A stretch of 64,000 bases of DNA from Lentisphaeria bacterium (GTDB taxonomy: Bacteria > Verrucomicrobiota > Lentisphaeria > Victivallales > Victivallaceae): the NCBI GenBank assembly GCA_022009855.1, contig CP091727.1:1240001-1304000 (forward strand), read 5' to 3'. The notes below the pieces were generated by a model. That model worked only from the letters and a program-made list of their open reading frames with translations. It had not been told where the DNA came from and made no database searches. The position numbers and the translations under genes are program-made. Shown here one piece after another: positions 21,253 through 31,210 of the stretch (within the stretch, counting starts at the first letter, position 1; each line of letters starts with the position of its first letter).

Positions 21253-21701
21253 GAAAACGGCTCCTCCTTCTTCCGGCGGCGCTGCTCCTCTGCTGCTGCG
21301 CCGCCGCGGCCGACCGTGACGCGCGCGCCCTCGCCGAAGAGCTGCTGCGGATCAACGGCACCCGGCAGGCGCTGGAGGCGACCGTCGAGGCTTCGCTCCG
21401 CCAGCTCGGTTCCGCGCCGGACGATCCCGCCCGCCCGGCGCTGGAGCGGTTCGTCCGCAAATGTTTCGCCTTCGACGCGCTCAAGCCGGAGCTGACGAAA
21501 CTCTACCTTGCAAACTACACCTCCGATGAACTCCGCGCCCTGATCGCCTTCTACCGCACGCCGGTCGGGCAGAAGAAGGCGCAGGCCGACGCCCGCATCG
21601 GCGCCGCCCTCTCGAAGATCACCAACAGGCGCTTCGCCGAAGGGCTTCCCGAACTCCAGAAGGAACTCAGGGCCGCGGCGAAGACTGGAGCCGGGAAATA
21701 A
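21249..21701 (+). CDS. Secreted DUF2059 protein
   Basis: A 150-residue product with signal peptide MRKRLLLLPAALLLCCCAAA (possibly a lipoprotein, as Cys residues follow the hydrophobic stretch). The C-terminal half contains LYLANYTSDELRALIAFY and TPVGQKKAQ, which define DUF2059. Function is unknown. It is the last gene of the lnt-HIT-DUF89-DUF2059 run, with start and stop codons overlapping the gene before it. Its 3' end overlaps the convergent pepD gene by about 35 bases. Confidence 0.85.
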   Translation: MRKRLLLLPAALLLCCCAAAADRDARALAEELLRINGTRQALEATVEASLRQLGSAPDDPARPALERFVRKCFAFDALKPELTKLYLANYTSDELRALIAFYRTPVGQKKAQADARIGAALSKITNRRFAEGLPELQKELRAAAKTGAGK

Positions 21702-23118
21702 GTTCGCGTAAAAATCTCCAGAAACGGCCGACCGACGCGATGTCGAGCCGTTCGCCCGGACTGTGCGGATTCTCCAGCGTGGGGCCGAAGGAGAGAATCT
21801 CCAGCTTCGGATTGATTCCGGAGAGGATGCCGCACTCCAGACCGGCGTGGATCACCTTCGGCTCCGGCCGTTTCCCGAAGAGTTCGCGATAGAGCGACGC
21901 CGCCGTCGAGAAAAGCCGCGAATCCAACCGCGGTTCCCAGCCGGGATAGGCGTGGCTCACCGCCGCCGCCCCCCGCCGCCCGGAACCGCTGCGCGATCGC
22001 CTCTGTCAACGCGGCGCGTTCGGCGTCGATCTGGCTGCGCTGGCTGGTGGCAACGATGAGACGCTCCCCTTCGCTCCGCACCGAGGCGAGATTGGAGCTG
22101 GTCCGCACCACGCCGAGCGCGGAATCGAATGCCGTCGGACCGTCGGGGCAGCCGGTGAGCGCGCCGAGCACCCGGTCACGGAACGCCTCCCGCCAGACCC
22201 GTTCCGGCAACGGCGCAGCTTCCACCTCGATCCGGAACTCCAGCGGCGCGTCGAACTCTCCGGCCGCTTCGCGGGCGAACGCCTCCGCCCGGGTCCGGAA
22301 CGGTTCGACTCCGTCCGCCGGAAGGGCGCCGCACACCGCCGCTTCACGCGGAATCGCGTTGTCACAGGTGCCGCCGTCGAAGGAGGCGACCAGAAGTTCG
22401 GGAGAGCGTTCCAGCAGCCGGGCGAGCAGGCGGATCGCGTTGCCGCGCCGGTCGGCGATGTTGCAGCCGGAGTGTCCGCCGGCCATGCCGCCGACCGTGC
22501 AGCGGACCCCCGTCATTCCGGCGGAAACCGGCTGAAATGCGACATCAAACGTGAGCGTCAGCCGGGCACCGCCGGCACAGCCGAGGTAGAGCTCACCCTC
22601 CTCTTCGGAGTCGAGATTGAGCAGATAGGTCCCCTCCAGCATCTCCGGGGAGAGCGCCAGCGCGCCGTTGAGCCCCACCTCCTCGGAGACGGTGAACACC
22701 CCTGCCAGCGCCCCGCCGCGCCATGCCGGGTCGAAGAGGAGCGCCACCGCGGCGGCGACGCCGATTCCGTTGTCGGAGCCGAGCGTGGTTCCGGCGCCGG
22801 AGACCACCCACTCCCCCGGATCTCCGGCGGAATCGGGTCGGTGAGAAAGTCAAACTTCACCCCCGGCGCCGTCTGCGGCACCATATCGAGGTGCGCCTGA
22901 AGCAGCACAACCGGAGCCGATTCGAATCCCGGCGCGGCGGCGCGGGCGATCCGCAGATTTCCGGCCGCGTCGCGCCGGACGGCGAGCCCCCGTTCGCGGG
23001 CCGCGGCGGCGAGCGCCTCCGCCAGCGCCGCCTCATGCCCGGAAGGGTGCGGAATCGAACAGATCATCTCGAAAATTTCCCACACCGGCGCGGGCGAAAG
23101 CGAACCAAGCTTTTTCAT
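21667..23118 (-). CDS. pepD: Xaa-His dipeptidase / aminoacyl-histidine dipeptidase (M20C)
   Basis: A cytosolic zinc dipeptidase of about 484 residues. Metal and catalytic segments are LLQAHLDMV, TTLGSDNGIGVA, VSEEVGLNGA, LLNLDSEEEGEL, and near the end KVIHAGLECGIL; GHSGCNI is in the lid domain. Frame breaks near 22815 (C run) and near 21970 (C run). It begins LGSLSPAPVWEIFEMICSIPHPSGHE, as in PepD. It stands alone on the minus strand between DUF2059 and the thioredoxin-fold gene. Confidence 0.9.
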
Positions 23119-23305
23119 AACAACTCTCTCCTGTACTGTCAGAACTTATTTGAAAACAATATCTTGCGAAAAATTCCGCATCATCCGTCACTTTCCCGTC
23201 ACTTTTCCGTCATTGATCCGCCGTTTCCGAAAAGGGCCCGGAGCGACGGGTTCCGTCTCCGCTGCGGTAATATAGCTTATTTTCATGCCGCGGGCAAACT
23301 GCGTC

Positions 23306-23333
23306 TTGAAAAAAAATAAATAGGTGCTACAGT
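23306..23333 (+). promoter_or_regulatory. Probable sigma-70 promoter of the thioredoxin-dsbD pair
   Basis: TTGAAA (23306-23311), a 16-base spacer and TACAGT (23328-23333), located 54 bases before the ATG of the thioredoxin-fold gene. Confidence 0.5.
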
Positions 23334-23386
23334 GGAAAGAGGAAGCCGTGTCTTCCCCATCCACCAATCGAGGAGTTTGATTTGAA

Positions 23387-23859
23387 ATGATGAAGCAACT
23401 GTTCTCCACCGTCGTTTTCGCACTGCTGTTTGCCATGGCGCCGTCGCTTCTGGCGGATGCCCCAAAGGATGGGGCACCGATTACGACGCGGCACTCGCCC
23501 GCGCCGCCAAGGAGAAGCGTCCGGTGCTCGCGCTCTTCACCGGCTCGGACTGGTGCCCCTATTGCGTCCAGCTGGAGAAGAAGGTGCTGAAGGACTCCTC
23601 GTTCCAGAAGTTCGCGGAGAAGAACGTCGTACTGCTCTATCTGGACTTTCCCCGCAAAAAACAGCTCGACGCCAAGCTCACCGCGCAGAATAAGAAGCTG
23701 GCGGTGAAATACGGCGTCAGGGGCTACCCCACGTCGCTGCTGCTCAACGCCCGGGGCGAAACGATCGGCAAGGTGACCGCCCGCAACGCCAGAGGATACA
23801 TCCGCGACATCGAACAGCTGGCGAAAAAGGCAGAGAAGACGGACAAGGCGAAAAAATAA
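23387..23859 (+). CDS. Periplasmic thioredoxin-fold protein
   Basis: A signal peptide (FSTVVFALLFAMAPSLLA) is followed by a thioredoxin fold of the thioredoxin_7/DsbE-like kind, with the redox motif DWCPYC and the cis-Pro segment VRGYPTSLLL. One frame break in the linker near 23480. About 157 residues. It precedes dsbD by 15 bases, so it may be the periplasmic acceptor of electrons passed through DsbD. Confidence 0.85.
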
Positions 23860-23874
23860 CCGCGGGAGCTCTCC

Positions 23875-25387
23875 ATGCCGTACCGTCTTCTTTTCTCCCT
23901 TCTCGGCACACTTTTCGCCGCCGCCGTGACCGCCGCCCCCTTCGAGTGGAAGGCCGAAACGGAGGGTTCCCGGCTGAAGATCACCGCGACGGTCGCCCCG
24001 AAGCACTACTTCTACGCCGGAACGCTGGAGTTTCAGGTCTCCGGCGCGGACGGAAAAACCCTTGCCCCGGCGAAGGCACCGAAACCGGTCAACCACGACG
24101 ACGAGTTTTTCGGCGCGACGCAGATCTACCCCGCCGGAAAACATGTCTGGATCTTCGAAGGCACCCCTCCCTTCCGGGCCGCAGTCTCCTACCAGGGCTG
24201 CCGGAGCGCCGGTGACGGGGAGCCGGCCATGTGCTACATGCCGGAGGATCTCACCCTCGCAGGCGGCACCCCGTCCGCCGAAACGCTCCTCGACCGCGCC
24301 GTCGATGCTCCGCTCGAACTGGACAAATTGAAGACGCTCCGCCAGACCACAGGCACCCTCTCCGCCGAAGGGTTCCTGCGTTTCCTCGACCTCTCCGGAA
24401 ACGGAACAGCTCAGGAGGAGGAGTCGCTGTTCCACAACGCCGGAATCTGGTGGATCATCCTCCTCACGCTGCTCGGGGGGCTCGGGCTGAATCTCACCCC
24501 CTGTGTACTGCCGATGATTCCGGTCAACCTCGCCATCATCGGCGCCGACGGCGCCGGGCGCGGCACCGGCTTCCGGCGCGGCCTCGCCTACGGCGCCGGA
24601 ATGGCCGCCGCCTACGGCATCCTCGGACTGGCGGTCATCCTCGCCGGAGCACGGTTCGGTTCGCTCAACGCGTCGAGCTGGTTCAACTTCGTCATCGCCG
24701 CGATCTTCCTGATTCTGGCGCTGGCGATGTTCGGAGTGTTCAACGTCGACCTCTCCGGAAAATTCAACGTCAAGCCGAGCCGGATCAGGGGGGGGCAAAA
24801 CTGTCGTCGCCTTCGTCATGGGCGCACTCGCCGCACTGCTGGCCGGAGCCTGCGTCGCCCCGGTGGTGATCGGCGTCCTGCTCTTCGCCGCCGAACGGTA
24901 TCAGGCGGGGAACTACTTCGCACTGGCGCTCCCCTTCCTGCTCGGCGTCGGCATGGCGCTGCCGTGGCCGCTGGCCGGAGCCGGATTCGGCGTGCTCCCG
25001 AAACCGGGCGCCTTCATGGTGACGGTCAAAACCATCTTCGGCGTCATCATCCTCGCCGCGGCCTGCTACTACGGCTGGACCGGATACACGCTACTGCCCG
25101 GGAAATTCTCCCCGGAGGCCGAAGCCGCCCGGCTGACAACCGGAATCGCGGAAGCCCGCAGTTCCGGCAAACCGCTCCTGATCGACTTCTGGGCGACCTG
25201 GTGCAAGAACTGCCGCGCGATGGAGCGCGAGGTCTTCCCGCAGCCGGAGGTGAAGAAGGCGCTGGAGAAGTTCGTCGTGGTCAAGTTTCAGGCGGAGAAC
25301 CTCAACGATCCGGCGATCCGGCGGGTGCTGGAGCACTGGAAGATTCCAGGACTGCCCGCCTTCGTCATCGCCGAACCGGTCCGCTGA
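23875..25387 (+). CDS. dsbD: Thiol:disulfide interchange protein DsbD
   Basis: A three-domain electron conduit. A signal peptide and the periplasmic alpha domain contain the Cys pair region GCRSAGDGEPAMCYMP. The membrane domain has the two buried Cys in LTPCVLPMIP and GACVAPVVIG. The gamma domain is thioredoxin-like with WATWCKNCRAME. A G run near 24790 breaks the frame inside the membrane domain. The protein ends soon after LPAFVIAEP, earlier than usual in the gamma domain, so the last strand and helix are either lost or hidden by another shift. It is convergent with the GntR-type regulator, four bases away. Confidence 0.88.
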
Positions 25388-25391
25388 ACTT

Positions 25392-26533
25392 CTAAATCGT
25401 GCCGAGGTCGTTGAAGGCCGCGGAGAGCGTGATGGTCTCTCCCGGAGCACCGGAGGCGACCATCCGCCGAAGCAGTTCGCCCGCCTTGAACCCGAGGTCG
25501 AAGTAGGGGCGGCTGATCGAGGAGTACTTGCTGAAAAAGACCGGTTCCAGATTGCAGTAGTGCTCGAAGAAGAAACAGGAGATGTCGCGACCCGGACGGA
25601 GCCGCCGCGCCGCGAGCAGGCTGTCGAAGTAGCTCAGCGGCAGGTTGCTCCCCTCCAGCACGACAGTGGTTCCGGGGCGGACCGCCTCCTCCAGCACCCG
25701 CTCGAAAGAGTGAAAGAGATTCTTCACCTGCAGTTCGTCGAGGATGATTTCGACGAATTCGAACTCCCGGGCGAGATCGAGGCGGCGGGCGACTTCGATC
25801 GAGCGGCGCACCGAAAACCCGTCGATGCCGAGAAAGAGCAGCCGGGTGTTCCCGCGGCTCCGCGCCCGGTGCAGCGCCCGCCGGAGCGCGTCGCGCTCGT
25901 TCATGAACACGCCGGGACGCCCGGCGGCGAAAAATTCCGAAGCGGAACGGCATTCGCACGAATAGATCACCACATACTTCATGGCGCAGGAGTCGAAATA
26001 CTCCGTCACTCCCGCCGCCTCCCGATCGGAGGCGAAAAGCTGCCCGTTGATCAAAAAATCCGTCGGCGGCCTCGGCAGCGGTGATGCTCCGCAGATAACG
26101 CATCCTGCTGCCGGCGTCGGCGAAGTCCGGCAGCAGAAAGACGCTCCCGAACTCCGCCTCAACCGCGGCGGTGATCCCCTTCTGAATGGCGGGATCATCG
26201 CTCTGCGGCAAATTCACCGGCAGGATGCAGAGGCGGTGGAGGCGGCGCCCGGAACCGCGCGCCGGGACCGGAGGCATGACGAAAAATCCCTTGCCGCGGC
26301 CGCGCTCCATGCGCAGAAGCTTCTCGTTGACCAGCAGCGCCACCGCCTTGCGCACGGTGATGTCGCTCACCTCGAAGAGTTCGCGCAGACGGGGGTAGGA
26401 GGGAATCGTCTCCCCCGGCTTGTAGCGGCCGCGGAGAATGCGTTCCCGCAGGATATCGGCGATCTGGTGGTATTTCGCCTGGCTCTCTTTCCTCCGGTTC
26501 TCCAAAGTCGGCGGCCTCTGCTGAATTTGACAT
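25392..26533 (-). CDS. GntR-type transcriptional regulator with sugar-binding-like effector domain
   Basis: An N-terminal GntR winged helix (YHQIADILRERILRGRYKPG, then LRELFEVSDITVRKAV) is joined to a long C-terminal domain of about 290 residues that reads like a LacI/periplasmic-binding-protein fold. Frame break near 26070. The protein probably binds a sugar or derivative. Two starts are possible: TTG at 26505, or ATG at 26533 after correcting one T; the ATG lies on the last base of the encoded CCA of tRNA-Arg. A tRNA promoter upstream could serve both. Its targets are unknown since it is followed only by the convergent dsbD. Confidence 0.78.
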
Positions 26534-26609
26534 GGTGCTCCCGACCAGAATCGAACTGGTGACCTAACGCTTAGGAGGCGTTCGCTCTATCCAACTGAGC
26601 TACGGGAGC
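26533..26609 (-). tRNA. tRNA-Arg (anticodon CCT)
   Basis: A full cloverleaf of 77 bases: acceptor arms GCTCCCG/CGGGAGC, D-arm, anticodon stem AACGC/GCGTT around loop CTCCTAA, and T-loop TTCGATT. CCA is encoded at 26533-26535 on the minus strand, after discriminator A. Confidence 0.95.
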
Positions 26610-26618
26610 GTTTTGCTT

Positions 26619-26647
26619 AACATAGCACACCGAAAAGAATTTTGCAA
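26619..26647 (-). promoter_or_regulatory. Probable promoter of tRNA-Arg and the regulator
   Basis: On the minus strand TTGCAA (26642-26647), a 17-base spacer and TATGTT (26619-26624), ending ten bases before the tRNA 5' end. Confidence 0.6.
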
Positions 26648-26692
26648 TTTCCGCCGGAACGGAATTGCGAAGTGAAATTTCCGGTAATCGCC

Positions 26693-26721
26693 TTGAAAAA
26701 TCGGCGAGAACGGATTATAAT
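26693..26721 (+). promoter_or_regulatory. Sigma-70 promoter of the pilT-pilT-lepB run
   Basis: TTGAAA (26693-26698), 17-base spacer, TATAAT (26716-26721), 40 bases before the first ATG, which has a good AGGAGA ribosome site. Confidence 0.75.
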
Positions 26722-26760
26722 ACGGAAATCCAATCGTTTTCAGCAGGAGAGTGAAGAGAT

Positions 26761-28322
26761 ATGCCGCTTGACATTCAATGGTTCATTTTCGCGCTGGTCA
26801 CCAACGGCGCCCTAACCCGCACGGAAGCCGAGCAGCTCTACGCCACCCTCGGCACCCCCGATCTGACCACTTATGCACAGGCCGTCCTGGACCGGCTGGT
26901 CGCCGGTCTCTCCCAGGAGGATGCGCAGAGCGTCCTGGAACAGATTCAGGCCGTCATCGACTACGCGGTCGGCCAGGCCGAAACCGGCATCGCGCCGGAA
27001 TACGAAACCCAGGCGCAGCAGCAGCCCGCCGCCCCCCGGCAGAATGAAGAGGATGAGGATGATGAAGAGAGTTCCCGCCGCCGGAAAAGACAGCGGACTG
27101 GACTGGTCGCCGACTCCGCAACCCGGTTCGAAGGCGCGAACATCGATCTCTCCCGGATCCGCTCCTACGCCGACCTGCCGACGCTGCGCGACATCTCCCA
27201 GCTCGACGATGCGCAGGTCGCCGAACGGATGATCCTGCTGCTGACCTGCCTGCGCGCCCTCGGCTGCAGCGATCTGCACCTCTCCGCCGGCGCCAAGCCG
27301 TTCGTCCGGCGGATGCTCAACATCGAACGGTTCGACGACTATGTCCTCCCCGCCGAAGATGCCGAACGGCTCAACACCGTGCTGCTCTCGCCCGAACGCA
27401 AGGCGCGCTTCTACGAGGATATGGACATCAACTTCGCTCTGGAGGTCGGCAAGGACCGCTTCCGCGTCTGCCTGATGATGCACAAGGACGGCATGGAGGG
27501 CAGCTACCGGCTGGTGCCCGATCACATCTGCACGCTCGAAGAGCTCGGCTTCATGGATTCCGACATCACCCACATCAAACGGCTCCTCGACTACCACAAC
27601 GGCCTGGTGCTGGTTACCGGCCCGATCGGCTCGGGCAAGACCACCACGCTTGCGGCGATGGTCAACATCATCAACGATAAGCGGACCGACCACATCATCA
27701 CCGTCGAAGACCCGATCGAAATCCTTCAGCTGTCGAAGAACTGCCAGGTGACCCAGCGCGAAATCGGCCGTCACACGATCAGCTACCGGACGGCGCTCAA
27801 AGCCGCCCTCCGCGAAGACCCCGACATCATCGTCATCGGCGAAATGCACGACCTCGAAACGATCGAAAACGCAATCACCGCATCCGAAACCGGACACCTG
27901 GTGATCGGTACACTGCACACCAGCGACGCGGCCAATACGCTGAACCGTCTGCTCGACGTCTTCCCCCCTCGCAGCAGCCGCAGATCCGCGCGATGACCGC
28001 GGGCAGTCTGCGCGGCATCATCTGCCAGCGGCTGATTCCGGCGGCGGGCGGCGGACTGACCGTCGCCTACGAAGTGCTGATCAACACGATGGCGGTCAGC
28101 AACATCATCAGCGAAGGCAAGGCGTTCCGGCTCAAATCGACGATGGCAACCGGCAGCAAGCAGGGGATGTGCACGCTCGACCAGTGCCTGCTGGAAAAAT
28201 ACAAACAGAACCTGATCGAGCATGAGGTCGCGCTCGGGCTGATGCGCGACCAGTCGGTGATTTCACAGCTTCAGGCCGAATGGGCCACCCGCGAAGCCCG
28301 CAAACTCAAGCAAGCCCGGTAA
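26761..28322 (+). CDS. PilT/PilU-like type IV pilus ATPase with N-terminal extension
   Basis: The hexameric ATPase core of pilus retraction or twitching motors: GCSDLHLSAGAKPFVR, Walker A GPIGSGKTTT, the Asp-box and Walker B region IIVIGEMHDLETI, and the His box GTLHTSDAANTLNRLLDVF. The first 160 or so residues are not part of the PilT core: a helical segment, a Gln/Pro-rich linker and an acidic-basic patch (NEEDEDDEESSRRRKRQR). A frame break in a C run near 27968 separates the last 110 residues. A second, shorter PilT-like gene follows 22 bases later, so the pair may act as PilT and PilU. Confidence 0.88.
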
Positions 28323-28344
28323 ACGTTCAAGGAGACGAACGATC

Positions 28345-29459
28345 ATGGAACAGGAACCGAAAATCAACCGCTACCTCCGCCAGATGCTCAGCCTCGGCGG
28401 ATCGGACCTTCACCTCTCGATCAACTTCCCGGCCAAAGCGCGCGTCCACGGCAACATTCAGCCGCTGGACGACGTCATCCTCACTCCGGAGGTGATGGAG
28501 GAGATGCTCAAGGAGATCTGTCTGCCCCCCAAACGCTGGACCAAATTCATGGAGACGCACGACCTCGACTTCGCGCATGAGATTCCGGGGCTGGCCCGTT
28601 TCCGCTGCAACTACTTCTACAACTACCACGGCATGGGGTGCGTCCTCCGTCAGATTCCGAGCAAGATCCTCACCATGCAGGAGCTGAAACTGCCGGAAAC
28701 GCTGGTTGAGATCTGCAACTACAAGTCCGGCCTCGTACTGGTGACCGGTCCGACCGGTTCGGGCAAATCGACGACCCTGGCGGCGATGATCGACTACATC
28801 AACGACAACCTCCACAAGCACATCATCACCATCGAAGACCCGATCGAATTCGTCCACCAGAACAAGAACTGCACGATCGTCCACCGCGAAGTCGGAATTC
28901 ACAGCGAATCCTTCCCCCGCGCGCTGCGGGGAGCGATGCGCTCCGACCCGGACATCGTGCTGATCGGAGAAATGCGCGACAACGAAACCATCCGCCTCGG
29001 CCTCACCTGCGCCGCGATGGGCATGCTGGTCTTCGCCACGCTGCACACCAACAACGCGCCGAAGACGGTCGACCGTATCATCGACGCCTTTCCGGCGGAC
29101 GAGCAGGCGCAGATCCGCACGATGCTTGCGGAATGTCTCCAGGCGATCGTTTCGCAGCTGCTCTGCCGCAAGAAGAACGGCGGCCGTGTCGCTGTCCACG
29201 AGATTCTGCTCTGGGCGGACGGTCTGCCGAACACCATCCGCGAAGGGCAGATCTCCAATATCCGCACGATCATCGACGCCGGCGGCGGCCGCGGCATGCG
29301 TTCGATGGACAGCTCCATTCAGGAACAGTTCGACGCCGGCAACATCTCCGCCGAAGAGGCCTACATGAAGGCGAGCGACAAATCCCGCTTTCTCTCCTTC
29401 CTCGAGGAAGAAGAGGCGGCGGCCAAGGGCGTTCCGGTCGGCGGGAAAAGAAGCGCTGA
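28345..29459 (+). CDS. pilT: PilT-like twitching-motility ATPase
   Basis: About 371 residues, canonical PilT size. It starts LRQMLSLGGSDLHLS, with Walker A GPTGSGKSTT, IIVEDPIEF-like ITIEDPIEFVHQ, DIVLIGEMRDNETI, and FATLHTNNAPKTVDRIIDAFP. The AIRNLIRE-type retraction motif is seen as NTIREGQISNI. The frame as printed runs on to 29556, but one missing A in the run near 29450 would give a stop at 29459 just before lepB, which I prefer. The ribosome site is AAGGAG. Confidence 0.9.
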
Positions 29460-29474
29460 CGCCGGGAGGATATC

Positions 29475-30032
29475 ATGTTCAGGCGGGCGGCAGGCATCTG
29501 GGCGAAGATCGCCGGTGCGCATCGTTCCGACGACGAGACCGGCGCGGGCGTGGTGACCGAATTCTTTCTGCCCCGGCTCAACCGCGGCTTCCTCCTGCGG
29601 ATGGCCGTGGTGGCTCTGCTCGCCGGCGTGACCTTCGGCTTTGTGCTGATTCCGTGCGTCATCAACGGCGAGAGCATGGTGCCGACCTATCCGGCGAAGG
29701 GGTTCACCTTCTGCTGGCGCGGCAAGTACCTCTTCGGCAAGCCGAAGCGGGGCGACGTGGTGATTCTGCGCTACGCCGACCGGGTCTACTTCCTCAAGCG
29801 GATCGTCGGGCTGCCGGGCGATACGATCGAATTCCGCAACGGTACGCTCTACGTCAACGGCAAGGCGCAGGAGGAGCCCTATGTGCGCTACATCTGCGAC
29901 TGGAATCTGCCTCCGCGTAAAGTCGAACCAAACCACTTTTACGTCGTCGGCGACAACCGCAGCCAGCCGATTGAACAGCACCGTTTCGGGCAGGTGCTCG
30001 CGAGCAAAATCGCCGGGTCGCCCCTCTTCTGA
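29475..30032 (+). CDS. lepB: Signal peptidase I
   Basis: 185 residues, intact. One membrane helix (MAVVALLAGVTFGFVLIPC) is followed by the catalytic Ser in INGESMVPTY, the Lys in VYFLKRIVGLPGD and the conserved VVGDNRSQP. The enzyme removes signal peptides from exported proteins. It lies 15 bases after pilT; a link to pilus assembly is possible but it is not a prepilin peptidase. Confidence 0.92.
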   Translation: MFRRAAGIWAKIAGAHRSDDETGAGVVTEFFLPRLNRGFLLRMAVVALLAGVTFGFVLIPCVINGESMVPTYPAKGFTFCWRGKYLFGKPKRGDVVILRYADRVYFLKRIVGLPGDTIEFRNGTLYVNGKAQEEPYVRYICDWNLPPRKVEPNHFYVVGDNRSQPIEQHRFGQVLASKIAGSPLF

Positions 30033-30059
30033 TCCGGCAGGAGAAAGTGTATTTCACCG

Positions 30060-30572
30060 ATGAAACTCAACAAGCGCATTCTCATTTCTTTGATCCTCGT
30101 TCTCGTGCTTGCCGCGGGAGGTGCGGCGGCATGGTATTTTCTGCGCGACAGCGACGAGGTGAAGATCCGCCGCACGCTGCGGGAGCTCTGTTCGCTCGCC
30201 ACCAAGGGTTCGGGCGAAAAAACCGCCTCCGGACTGCTGAAGATCCGGCAGGTGGAGTCGCTCTTCGCTCCCCGCTGTCACTTCAACTTCAAGCATGAGA
30301 TGTTCTCGGGCGAACTTTCGGATACAGAGATCGCCTCGACGCTGGCCCGCTTCCGGGCGCTCTTCTCCACCGTCTCGGTGAAAATGCGCGGCCTGGAGAT
30401 CACCGTCGAGCCGCCGGATTCGGCCAGTGCCGTCTTCACCGGCATCCTGGAAGGAAGAATGAAGGACGGGCGCACCGTATCGGAAGTGCGCGACCTCTTC
30501 TGTTCTCTCAAGCGGATCGACGACAGGTGGAAGGTGGACCGCATCACCGTGCGGGAAGTGCTGGAGATGTAA
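30060..30572 (+). CDS. Membrane-anchored protein with NTF2-like domain
   Basis: A 170-residue protein: short cytosolic start, one membrane helix (ILISLILVLVLAAGGAAAWYFL), then a domain whose pattern (helical start, strands ending VSEVRDLFCSLKRIDDRWKVDRI) looks like the SnoaL/NTF2 fold. No catalytic residues are recognised. It follows lepB by 27 bases and is convergent with recO. Confidence 0.6.
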   Translation: MKLNKRILISLILVLVLAAGGAAAWYFLRDSDEVKIRRTLRELCSLATKGSGEKTASGLLKIRQVESLFAPRCHFNFKHEMFSGELSDTEIASTLARFRALFSTVSVKMRGLEITVEPPDSASAVFTGILEGRMKDGRTVSEVRDLFCSLKRIDDRWKVDRITVREVLEM

Positions 30573-30579
30573 CCTCCCT

Positions 30580-31196
30580 TCACCGGGCCAGATGGTGGAA
30601 GTCGAGCAGCGAGGAGAGCCACTCGTTGAGGGTCTTCCAGTAGTCGGGCCGGCAGGCGGGCAGCGCGGAGTTTTCGATTCCGGCGGCGACCAGATTCTCG
30701 AGAAAGTCATTCTGCCGGGGATCGGAGGCCTCCGGCAGCAGGCCGTTTTCGTAGAGGTAGGCGGTCTTGATCACCACCGAACACTGAACCATGTTCCAGC
30801 AGCCCGGCGTCCCCGATGGAGTACACAGCTGGCTGAGCACCGATTTGAACGCGTCGTAGGTGTATGGCAGCGGCACATTCGGCACGGCGTTCTTCAGCAG
30901 GAAGGAGCCGATGCGGCCCGCCATCCGGAAGTGACGCGGATCGGCCGCAATCGCATCGAATTCGGTGGCGATTTCCAACCGACGCGCGGTATGCAGGTCG
31001 CTTTTCCCCCGTCGTCGAACTCCACCTCCAGTTCGCGGAAAAGATCGACGGCGGGAAAGTTCTTCGCCGAAAGTTTCTGCGCGCCGTTCGCCACCAGGCT
31101 GAGTCTGCCGCAGTCCGGACTCAAACCGGCCAGCAGCAGCGAACTCTCCCGGTAGGACTGCTTCGACAGCACGATCAGCTGGGTCGAAACCACCAC
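30580..31196 (-). CDS. recO: DNA repair protein RecO
   Basis: RecO helps load RecA on gapped DNA. The N-terminal OB-fold is recognisable (VSTQLIVLSKQSYRESSLLLAGLS start, LSLVANGAQKL), followed after one frame break (near 31005, G/A run) by the helical domain RRLEIATEFDAI and YTYDAFKSVLSQL. About 205 residues, a little short of the usual 230-260, and the zinc Cys cluster is not evident. GTG start at 31196 with a strong AGGAGGG site. It follows gatB by 14 bases. Confidence 0.72.
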
Positions 31197-31210
31197 GGCG
31201 CGAGGCCCTC

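Noticed and set aside
23185..23215. Three tandem CCGTCA units as a CRISPR-like or iteron repeat
   Set aside because: Units are short and close together with no spacers; they fit the recurrent gene-end motif better.
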